From: a bacterium BMS3Bbin02
GTDB lineage: Bacteria > Actinomycetota > Acidimicrobiia > Spongiisociales > UBA5794
Assembly: GCA_002898115.1 (NCBI GenBank)
Contig: BDTL01000232.1
Coordinates: 1-16,677, forward strand
Direction of reading: 5' to 3'
Length of the DNA stretch: 16,677 nucleotides
Shown here: piece by piece, positions 1 to 6,294 of the stretch
How the letters are laid out: every line of letters begins with the position of its first letter
How positions within the stretch are numbered: the stretch's first letter is position 1
Notes under the pieces: model-generated
Seen by the model: the letters and a program-made list of their open reading frames with translations, nothing else
What the model was told of the DNA's origin: nothing
Databases searched by the model: none
Program-made: the position numbers and the translations under genes

Positions 1-402
1 AGCTTCCTCGAAACAACCGCGCTCCGGCTCATTGCTGCGGGTGTGGAGCCGGAGAGCGTAGCGATCGATCCCGGCATCGGATTTGGAAAGACCCTTGACC
101 ACAATGTGGCGTTGCTTGCCGATCTCCGGAGTCTCGTCGAGCTGGGGTATCCGGTGCTCCTCGGCGCGTCGCGCAAGGGCTCGCTCGGCCTTGTTTTGCG
201 CTCGTACGGCTTCGATATTCCTGCGGCCGACCGTGATCCGGCGACCGCCGCAACCACTGCTTTGGCGATCAGTCAGGGGATTTCGATTGTCCGTGCACAC
301 AATGTTGCGAGTACGGTTCAGGTTGCACGCATAGCGGACGCTATCGTAGCTACTCGCATCAACAACATTTCGGGATCAGAGAGGTCGTCGTGGCAGGTTT
401 AG
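1..402 (+). CDS. folP: Dihydropteroate synthase, C-terminal part (5' end outside window)
   Basis: This is the C-terminal 133 residues of dihydropteroate synthase, which joins 6-hydroxymethyl-7,8-dihydropterin diphosphate to p-aminobenzoate in cytoplasmic folate synthesis. The reading frame is open from base 1, so the start lies upstream of the window. The sequence shows the DPGIGFGKT pterin-binding loop, the GASRKGS loop (family consensus G-x-SRKS) and the terminal RAHNV motif (family R-x-H-D-V, with Asn for Asp here). These are the last three conserved blocks of the TIM barrel, so the end looks complete and functional. A short polar tail follows to the TAG stop. The next gene starts inside this one, 13 bases before the stop, which implies translational coupling. 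The upstream neighbour cannot be seen; folE or ftsH would be usual in actinobacteria. Confidence 0.96.
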   Translation, partial: SFLETTALRLIAAGVEPESVAIDPGIGFGKTLDHNVALLADLRSLVELGYPVLLGASRKGSLGLVLRSYGFDIPAADRDPATAATTALAISQGISIVRAHNVASTVQVARIADAIVATRINNISGSERSSWQV

Positions 403-863
403 AGCCCAGGGGTTTCACATGGGTGATCAATGGGAAGCTCGCCGTTTCGGAGCGGATCGGTGGGTATGGAATCCAGCATCGCCGTGTGCGGCGCGAAGAG
501 GAAATCCTCTGGCTCGTCGAAGCCGGGATCAATTCGGTGGTGTCGCTGTTGGCCGGAAATCAGAACGAAGCGGCATACGAGCTCGCCGGCCTTGCATACG
601 CACACTACGTAGTCGATGACGACTTTGATGTGGAACAAGCGCCGGCGATCTTCGCGGTGTTGTCTGATGCCCTGAAACCGGCCGGCGCTGTCGTTCTGTT
701 GCACCGCGATCTGGTGGATGACACCGTGGTTGGGTTACTCGGAGGATATCTGGTCCACACCGGTCTTGTTGAAGACCCGATCGTGGCGACAGCGACGATT
801 CAGGAAATCATTGGCCGGGCGATGGGTCCGGAAGGCCGCCGTCTTATTTCTCAGAAGGCGTAG
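390..863 (+). CDS. Degenerate dual-specificity-phosphatase-like protein (predicted inactive)
   Basis: A 157-residue soluble protein lies between folP and folK. GTG 390 is chosen because AGAGAGG at 378-384 sits 5 bases upstream; GTG 423 is a weaker alternative. The sequence follows a cysteine-phosphatase layout: a GKLAVSERIGG opening, helix and strand EAGINSVVSLLAG (45-57), an Asp-rich loop YVVDDDFD (73-80) where the general acid lies, then strand VVLLH and GLLGGYLVHTGL (115-126). Aligned without gaps to the family signature H-C-x2-G-x2-R-[ST], it reads H105-R106-D-L-V109-D-D-T112-V113. Cys, Gly and Arg are all replaced, so phosphatase chemistry is not expected. I infer a binding or regulatory pseudophosphatase. 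It does not resemble FolB, which normally fills this slot. Fold assignment is by motif reading only. It ends 2 bases before folK. Confidence 0.72.
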   Translation: MAGLEPRGFTWVINGKLAVSERIGGYGIQHRRVRREEEILWLVEAGINSVVSLLAGNQNEAAYELAGLAYAHYVVDDDFDVEQAPAIFAVLSDALKPAGAVVLLHRDLVDDTVVGLLGGYLVHTGLVEDPIVATATIQEIIGRAMGPEGRRLISQKA

Positions 864-865
864 AC

Positions 866-1432
866 ATGTCTACCCGCGCCCTTGTGGGGCTCGGGTCGAA
901 TCTCGGTGATCGGCGCGAACTTCTGCGGAGCGCCGTTAAGCGGATCCATGGTCTTGGAACTCTTGTAGGGATGTCCTCGCTCTATGAGACGGACCCGATT
1001 GGCGGACCCGAGCAAGATCCCTTTCTCAACGCTGTGGCTGTTCTCGACACTGATCTGACCGCCAGGCAGTTGCTGGATCGTCTCCTCAGTATCGAGCGAG
1101 ACCTAGGGCGCGTCCGTCGTGAACGGTGGGGGCCTCGTTCAATCGATCTCGACCTGATTGCGTTCGGCGATGAGCGCATTGACGAACCGGGGCTGTCCGT
1201 GCCCCATCCGCGTCTTGCCGAGCGACGCTTCGTCCTTGAGCCTCTCGTCGAGGCGTTTCCCGACGTTGAGATTCCAGGGATTCCCGATCTGGGGCGGGCA
1301 TTGGCAGCGGTGGCAGATCAAGATGTTTGTCGGCTTGAGTCCGCGGGGGTGAAAGCACTGAAACGGGCAATGTGGATCGCGATCGGCGTACTTCTGCTGG
1401 TGAGCGTGGCGATCGGCTTGCTCGGCTCGTAG
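866..1432 (+). CDS. folK: HPPK (folate pyrophosphokinase) with C-terminal membrane helix
   Basis: 6-Hydroxymethyl-7,8-dihydropterin pyrophosphokinase transfers pyrophosphate from ATP to the pterin, making the substrate of FolP. Diagnostic motifs are ALVGLGSNLGDR (5-16), SSLYETDPIGG (37-47), RWGPRSIDLDLIAFGD (87-102, with the Mg-binding Asp pair D94 and D96) and VPHPRLAERRFVLEPL (112-127). The enzyme domain ends near residue 155. The chain then runs to 188 through a basic stretch (KALKR) and a hydrophobic segment at about 169-186 (MWIAIGVLLLVSVAIGLL), which looks like a single transmembrane helix. HPPK is normally a soluble protein of about 160 residues, so the tail is unusual and may anchor the enzyme to the membrane. 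ATG 866 lies 2 bases after the preceding stop, so the genes are probably coupled. Confidence 0.94.
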   Translation: MSTRALVGLGSNLGDRRELLRSAVKRIHGLGTLVGMSSLYETDPIGGPEQDPFLNAVAVLDTDLTARQLLDRLLSIERDLGRVRRERWGPRSIDLDLIAFGDERIDEPGLSVPHPRLAERRFVLEPLVEAFPDVEIPGIPDLGRALAAVADQDVCRLESAGVKALKRAMWIAIGVLLLVSVAIGLLGS

Positions 1433-1497
1433 GCGTCGGACGAGTTGGCGGCCGGGCGCTGCGTGTCGTCGGCGACCGTTCGTGGGGGTACTACATT

Positions 1498-2181
1498 GTG
1501 CGCATGTGTCCACCCGCTAGCAGCGCTACTCGAGAGAAGATCCTTCTCAGGCTGAAGGAATCCGGTCCGGCGACGGCATCGTGTCTCGCCGAACAACTCA
1601 GCGTGACGTCGTCGGCTGTCCGACAGCACCTGTGTGAGCTTCAGACCGAGGGTTTGATTGAATCCGAGGAAGTAAGGGTGGGAACGGTTGGGCGCCCGAA
1701 GAAACGCTGGCATGTTGTTTCCTCGGCCGCAGCCAACGCCCGTTTTCCCGACACCCACGCCAATCTCACCCTTGCACTGATCGCCGCCGCACGGGCAGCC
1801 TTTGGTGACAGCGGAATGGAACGTCTGGTTGCCGAGCGGGTACGGGCACAGACGGAGGATTACCTCCAACGAATCGAGGTAGGCGCATCCCTGGCCGATC
1901 GTATCGGCAAGCTTTCCGAGCTGCGGTCTGAGGATGGGTACATGTCAGGCTGGGTTGAGGAGTCAGTGGGAACCTATCTTCTGTGGGAGAGCCACTGTCC
2001 CGTGTGCGTGGCAGCCACGACCTGTCAGAGCCTCTGCTCCGGCGAACTAGATATGTTTCGAGGGGTCCTTGGCGATGGTGTTCGTGTCGAAAGAGTGGAG
2101 TACCTCATGGACGGAGACAGACGATGTGCCTACCGCATTGAAGAGTCGCCGATCTCATTCCTGGACGACCCCGCGAGTTGA
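1498..2181 (+). CDS. SufR/COG2345-type HTH regulator with Cys cluster
   Basis: A 227-residue predicted transcription regulator. An ArsR-like winged helix spans about 12-75 (TREKILLRLKESG, then the recognition region SSAVRQHLCELQTEGLI and wing VGRPKKRW). A helical middle region follows, and then the C-terminal sensor region typical of SufR relatives: HCPVC (166-170), C176, C180 and DGDRRCAYRI (205-214). The spacing C167-x12-C180 matches the start of the SufR Fe-S motif. The later interval, C180-x29-C210, lacks the middle cysteine I remember from SufR. Binding of an iron-sulfur cluster is therefore plausible but unproven. GTG 1498 is preferred because a GGGGG run at 1484-1488 is well spaced; ATG 1504 is possible. 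No suf genes are visible, so its targets are unknown. The 65-bp gap after folK could hold its own promoter. Confidence 0.82.
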   Translation: MRMCPPASSATREKILLRLKESGPATASCLAEQLSVTSSAVRQHLCELQTEGLIESEEVRVGTVGRPKKRWHVVSSAAANARFPDTHANLTLALIAAARAAFGDSGMERLVAERVRAQTEDYLQRIEVGASLADRIGKLSELRSEDGYMSGWVEESVGTYLLWESHCPVCVAATTCQSLCSGELDMFRGVLGDGVRVERVEYLMDGDRRCAYRIEESPISFLDDPAS

Positions 2182-2232
2182 AACGGCTAGCGTTTGTCGG
2201 GTACCAGTACCGACAGAGGACTGAAGCAACGT

Positions 2233-3072
2233 ATGCGCATCACACTGATTGGTCCGGGAAGGGCCGGCCTCTCAATCGCTTACGCCGCGAAAAAGGCGGG
2301 TCACGAGATCGTTACGGTCGTTGCGCGACGTCCCGATGCGGCGAGGAACGGTGCACGGAAGCTTGATGCCGTTGCTTCGGTGCTCGACCGCCAACTCGCA
2401 CCGAGCGATCTCTGGATAGTTGCGACGCGCGACGACGCCATCGCCTCGGTTGCCGAGACCCTCGCAGAGCGCCTCGGCGAGGGTACCGATTCCCCGAAGA
2501 CTGCAATCCATCTCTCGGGTCTCTCGTCGATCGAGACCCTCGCACCGCTACGGGAGTTCGGCGTCCTTATTGGCTCCGTCCATCCGTTGCAGACCATGCC
2601 GAACCCGGAGGTCGGACATGTTCGTCTGCACGGCGCCTGGTTTGGCATTACCGCTGACCCGGGTTCCTACGACAATCTCGCGGCGTTCGTTCAGTCTCTC
2701 GGTGGTCGACCCTTTGTGATTGCTGATGAAGCCAAACCCACCTACCACGCTGCTGCTGCGGCGGCTGCGAACTTCACACTGGTCAACATGGTCGTCGCTC
2801 AGGATCTGCTCGACGCAGTTGACGTTCCCATCAAGGTGCTGGGTCCACTCATGGAAGCGATCGTGGCGAACGCCGTCGAGATTGGTCCACGGGCAGCACT
2901 GACGGGACCCGTCGCACGCGGCGATGTCGATACGGTTGCCGCGCAGATTCTGGCAGTCGCCGAGCATGCACCGGCAATGCTGGGGATTTTTGTGAGCAAT
3001 GTTGCCTCCCTCGCCAGGATCGCAGGAAGATGGGACCAGTTCGCCGATCTTGTCGACGAGCACACATCATGA
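2233..3072 (+). CDS. Rossmann-like/DUF2520 NAD(P)-binding protein
   Basis: A 279-residue protein with an N-terminal dinucleotide-binding Rossmann fold, ITLIGPGRAGLSIA (3-16), containing GxGxxG. A central SVHPLQTMP motif (115-123) and a helical C-terminal DUF2520 domain (YHAAAAAAANF and LTGPVARGDVDTVAA) follow. The layout resembles ketopantoate reductases and F420-dependent NADP reductases. DUF2520 proteins sit beside panC in several phyla (Rv3603c in M. tuberculosis), so a redox step in pantothenate synthesis is a reasonable but unproven inference. ATG 2233 is chosen because AGAGGA at 2215-2220 precedes it and the Rossmann strand begins at once; TTG 2194 would add 13 residues of no recognisable character. 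The stop overlaps the panC start as ATGA, so the two are translationally coupled. Confidence 0.86.
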   Translation: MRITLIGPGRAGLSIAYAAKKAGHEIVTVVARRPDAARNGARKLDAVASVLDRQLAPSDLWIVATRDDAIASVAETLAERLGEGTDSPKTAIHLSGLSSIETLAPLREFGVLIGSVHPLQTMPNPEVGHVRLHGAWFGITADPGSYDNLAAFVQSLGGRPFVIADEAKPTYHAAAAAAANFTLVNMVVAQDLLDAVDVPIKVLGPLMEAIVANAVEIGPRAALTGPVARGDVDTVAAQILAVAEHAPAMLGIFVSNVASLARIAGRWDQFADLVDEHTS

Positions 3073-3968
3073 AGCTTGTGTCGACGTGGGCGGATGCTCG
3101 AGCCTCTACGGTTGACCGGGGTACGGTTGGGCTGGTGCCGACGATGGGGTTTCTTCACGAGGCGCATACCGCCCTGTTCGACGCAGCGGTTGCTGCAAAC
3201 GATGTCACGATTGCAACCGTTTTCGTGAACCCGCTCCAGTTCAACAATGTCGACGATTTCGTCGCCTATCCCCGCAACCTGGATCGCGATCTCGACATCG
3301 CTGATGCGGCCGGCATCGATACTGTGTTTGCCCCCTCAGAAGGGGAGATGTATCCCACCGACATGTCGACCACCGTCTCGACAGGGGCAGTTGCGACGCG
3401 AATGGAAGGGGAGTATCGGCCCGGCCACTTTGATGGCGTCGCGACCGTGGTCGCGAAACTGTTCGCCGGGCTTCGACCAGACACGGCGTATTTCGGGAAG
3501 AAGGATGCCCAACAACTTGCTGTTGTCCGCACGATGGCCCGGGATCTTTCTCTGCCTGTCGATGTCGTGGGTTGCTCGACATTGCGGGAGCCTGATGGCC
3601 TTGCGCTGTCGAGTCGAAATGTCCGCCTGGACCCGGCTCGGCGTTCCGAAGCGACCGCCCTGAGTCGTGGGTTGCAGGCCGCTGCCGATCTGGTGGCTGA
3701 GGGCGTTGTTGACGCAGCCGCCCTGGTCGGAGTCGTTCGCACGGAACTCGACCGTGCGGGAGTCTCACCCGAGTATGTCGAACTCGCGGACCAGGCCGGC
3801 GCGATGCCGATCAGTTCGGTCGATCGACCGTGCTTTCTCGCCGTGGCAGCATGGATAGGGGAAGTCAGACTCATTGACAACATTCACATCGATATCATTG
3901 CGGGGCTGCCGGTCCCGGATCGGGGCGTGACGCTATCGTCTCGGAGCGTCCTGTACGGAGGGTCGTAA
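3069..3968 (+). CDS. panC: Pantothenate synthetase (pantoate--beta-alanine ligase)
   Basis: PanC makes pantothenate from pantoate, beta-alanine and ATP through a pantoyl-adenylate, in the cytoplasm. It has 299 residues, the usual length. Motifs are GLVPTMGFLHEAHTAL (21-36), FVNPLQF (52-58), YRPGHFDGVATVVAKLF (116-132), YFGKKDAQQ (141-149), REPDGLALSSRN (173-184) and RLIDNI near the C terminus. The nucleotide-binding H-x-G-H signature reads H30-E-A-H33, with Ala where Gly is almost invariant; all other motifs look intact. ATG 3069 overlaps the previous stop in ATGA, and this choice places the first strand directly before VPTMG. An upstream in-frame extension to 3030 would lie inside the previous gene and is not needed. 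panD, usually next in actinobacteria, is absent: coaX starts 5 bases after the stop. Confidence 0.96.
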   Translation: MKLVSTWADARASTVDRGTVGLVPTMGFLHEAHTALFDAAVAANDVTIATVFVNPLQFNNVDDFVAYPRNLDRDLDIADAAGIDTVFAPSEGEMYPTDMSTTVSTGAVATRMEGEYRPGHFDGVATVVAKLFAGLRPDTAYFGKKDAQQLAVVRTMARDLSLPVDVVGCSTLREPDGLALSSRNVRLDPARRSEATALSRGLQAAADLVAEGVVDAAALVGVVRTELDRAGVSPEYVELADQAGAMPISSVDRPCFLAVAAWIGEVRLIDNIHIDIIAGLPVPDRGVTLSSRSVLYGGS

Positions 3969-3973
3969 CACAC

Positions 3974-4744
3974 ATGCTGCTGACACTTGATGTTGGAAAC
4001 ACCCAAACCGCGGTCGGCCTTTTCGCCGGGGACGACCTTGTGGGCCACTGGCGGATGACAACGAATCCCGATCTGACCACCGATGAGATGCGGCTCGCTT
4101 TGCGTGGCGTTCTCGGCCTTGGAGACCACGATCCCCAGGACATCGACGGTATCGCGATCTCGTGTGTTGTGCCTGCGATCACTGTGCCGCTGCGCGGCGT
4201 TGCGGAGCATATCGCTCCTGGAGCAGTCACCGTCGTCGAACCCGGTACCAGAACCGGCATGCCGATTTCGATCGACAATCCCCGCGAGGTCGGTGCGGAT
4301 CGCGTCGTGAATGCCGTCGCCGCACGGCAGCGTTACGGTACGCCGGTTGTGGTCGTCGATTTCGGGACGAGTACGAACTTCGATGTCGTAGGGCCCGATG
4401 GAGACTACCTGGGCGGCGCCATTGCTCCCGGTCTCGTGTTGTCGACCAATGCTCTTACCCACGGAGCTGCTGCGCTGCGTAACGTGGAGTTTCTGGAGCC
4501 ACGTAGCCCGATCGGCAAGGGAACTGTCGAGGCCATCCAGTCGGGAGCCCTGTACGGTCACGCCGGGTTGGTCGATGGGATCATGGAGCGCCTGGTGGGG
4601 GCGCTAGGTGTTCCGGCGACTCGAATTGCAACGGGAGGGCTGGCATCTACCATCGTTGCGCATTGTTCCTCAGTCGAGATCATTGATCCGTATCTCACCC
4701 TTGAGGGCCTTCGAATTATTCACGATCTCAACCGGGATACATAA
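3974..4744 (+). CDS. coaX: Type III pantothenate kinase
   Basis: CoaX phosphorylates pantothenate with ATP, the first committed step from pantothenate to coenzyme A. The 256-residue length is typical of the ASKHA-fold type III family. Visible motifs are the phosphate-binding LDVGNTQTAVGLF (5-17, with D6), GTRTGMPI (91-98), DNPREVGADRVVNAVAA (101-117), the metal/ATP motif VVDFGTSTNFDVV (127-139, with catalytic D129) and GGAIAPG (147-153). The form GTSTN instead of the commoner GTATT resembles actinobacterial homologues. GGAGGG at 3957-3962 serves as ribosome binding site for ATG 3974. It follows panC directly, so consecutive CoA-pathway steps are co-expressed. Its TAA overlaps the lysS ATG by one base. 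In M. tuberculosis a type I kinase (CoaA) does this job and CoaX seems inactive; whether that holds here cannot be told. Confidence 0.95.
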   Translation: MLLTLDVGNTQTAVGLFAGDDLVGHWRMTTNPDLTTDEMRLALRGVLGLGDHDPQDIDGIAISCVVPAITVPLRGVAEHIAPGAVTVVEPGTRTGMPISIDNPREVGADRVVNAVAARQRYGTPVVVVDFGTSTNFDVVGPDGDYLGGAIAPGLVLSTNALTHGAAALRNVEFLEPRSPIGKGTVEAIQSGALYGHAGLVDGIMERLVGALGVPATRIATGGLASTIVAHCSSVEIIDPYLTLEGLRIIHDLNRDT

Positions 4745-6246
4745 TGGACGACGATTCGACTGATGGTCCCAACGACGCGGACGACCTGGCCGCGCATCCG
4801 CTCACTGCGCGCCGTCTTGAGAAGCACCTTGCCGCGCTCGACGCCAACGTGTATCCCTACCGGTTCGAGCGTACCCATCTCACTGGCGAGCTCCATGAGC
4901 AGTTCGCCGATCTTGAGCCCGGTTCGGAGACGGACACAGTCGTACGGGTAGCGGGACGAATGCTCAACGTGCGGTCGATGGGAAAGCTCACGTTTGCGGT
5001 CCTCCGGGATGCTGCGGGCCGAGTGCAGCTCTTCGTCGACAAGCGCACCCTTGGTGATGATTCGTTTGCCGAGTTCGCCGCTCTTGACATGGGCGATTGG
5101 ATCGGTGTCGAGGGTCTTGTCATGACATCCAAGAAGGGTGAGCTCAGCGTTCGGGTGCAGTCGTTCCAGTTGCTGAGCAAGTCGTTACGCCCGTTCCCGG
5201 ACAAGTGGCACGGTCTTCAAGACAAGGGTCGTCGATACCGGCAGCGGTACCTGGACCTCGCGACCAACGACGAAGCCCGGCGCATTGCCCTTGCGCGGGC
5301 AACCGTGGTTCGTTCGCTGCGCGACCAGTTCCATCAGCGAGGTTTCGTCGAGGTCGAGACACCGATGCTTCAGGCGGAAGCGGGTGGCGCTGCTGCCCGT
5401 CCCTTCGAGACCCATCACAACGCCCTCGGCATCGACATGGTGCTGCGCATTGCCACCGAACTCCACCTCAAGAGACTTGTTGTCGGTGGCCTGGAGCGCG
5501 TGTTTGAGATTGGTCGGATCTTCCGCAACGAGGGGATCGATGCTACGCACAGTCCCGAGTTCACCACGCTTGAGGCCTATCAAGCTTTCGCCGACTACAA
5601 CGACATCATGGTGTTGATGGAAGAAGTGTTCGAGGCAGTCGCGCTCGATCTCAACGGCGTCTCCACAATCGATGCGGGGGAGAGGACCATCGATCTTGCG
5701 GGACCGTATCGGCGGGTGTCGGTGCTCGAACTGGTGAACGATGCTCTCGACCGGCCGGTTGGATTCGACACGGATCTCTCCGAACTGCGATCGATCGCGA
5801 CCGAAAGCGGGGTTGATGTGCAGGAGACCTGGGGGCACGGGCGCCTGATCTATGCACTCTTCGAGGAGTTATGCGAGAGCACACTCATCGACCCGACTTT
5901 CGTGATCGACCACCCGGTCGAGATTTCTCCGCTGACACGCGGGCATCGGTCTGATCCGAATCTGACTGAGCGGTTCGAGCTCTACATTGCCGGAGCGGAG
6001 ATGTGCGACGCCTTCTCAGAGCTGATCGACCCGCTCGATCAGCGAGCCCGGTTCACCGCTCAGGCAAAAGCGAGAGCAGCGGGAGACGATGAAGCGCAAA
6101 CTGTTGACGAGGACTTCCTGACAGCCCTCGAATACGGTCTGCCTCCGACCGGTGGGCTCGGTCTCGGTATTGATCGCCTGGTGATGCTGTTGACGGGTCA
6201 GGAGACAATCCGCGAGGTCGTGCTCTTTCCCCAGATGCGTCCGTAG
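4744..6246 (+). CDS. lysS: Lysyl-tRNA synthetase, class II
   Basis: LysRS charges tRNA-Lys with lysine using ATP. The 500-residue length is normal. After an acidic N-terminal tail comes the OB-fold anticodon-binding domain (about 64-145, including VRVAGRMLNVRSMGKLTFAV). The class II catalytic core follows: RRYRQRYLDL (163-172), motif 1 around QRGFVEVETPML (198-209), motif 2 IGRIFRNEGIDATHSPEF (256-273) and motif 3 GLGLGIDRLVMLL with the terminal EVVLFPQMRP. The segment VEISPLTRGHR replaces the usual VxxSPLAK, a mild variation. ATG 4744 overlaps the coaX stop by one base, marking it as the last gene of the cofactor operon. The next gene is convergent. Confidence 0.97.
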   Translation: MDDDSTDGPNDADDLAAHPLTARRLEKHLAALDANVYPYRFERTHLTGELHEQFADLEPGSETDTVVRVAGRMLNVRSMGKLTFAVLRDAAGRVQLFVDKRTLGDDSFAEFAALDMGDWIGVEGLVMTSKKGELSVRVQSFQLLSKSLRPFPDKWHGLQDKGRRYRQRYLDLATNDEARRIALARATVVRSLRDQFHQRGFVEVETPMLQAEAGGAAARPFETHHNALGIDMVLRIATELHLKRLVVGGLERVFEIGRIFRNEGIDATHSPEFTTLEAYQAFADYNDIMVLMEEVFEAVALDLNGVSTIDAGERTIDLAGPYRRVSVLELVNDALDRPVGFDTDLSELRSIATESGVDVQETWGHGRLIYALFEELCESTLIDPTFVIDHPVEISPLTRGHRSDPNLTERFELYIAGAEMCDAFSELIDPLDQRARFTAQAKARAAGDDEAQTVDEDFLTALEYGLPPTGGLGLGIDRLVMLLTGQETIREVVLFPQMRP

Positions 6247-6266
6247 GTGACTGCTTCGCACGTCAT

Positions 6267-6287
6267 GCGCTTGGTATCCCAACGCGC
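6267..6287. terminator. Possible bidirectional hairpin between lysS and polyprenyl synthase
   Basis: GCGCTTGG at 6267-6274 can pair with CCAA (6279-6282) and GCGC (6284-6287), with a TATC loop and one bulged C. It sits in the 48-bp gap between two convergent genes, where a shared terminator is expected. Only a short, interrupted T tract follows, so strength is doubtful. Confidence 0.35.
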
Positions 6288-6294
6288 AGGTTTG

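Noticed and set aside
390..863. Calling the protein between folP and folK dihydroneopterin aldolase (folB) by position
   Set aside because: None of the FolB motifs can be found, and the sequence follows a phosphatase-like pattern instead. Position alone is not enough.
1372..1497. N-terminal extension of the SufR-like regulator back to 1372
   Set aside because: The extension overlaps the folK tail, is Arg/Gly-rich without homology, and a good ribosome binding site supports the GTG at 1498.
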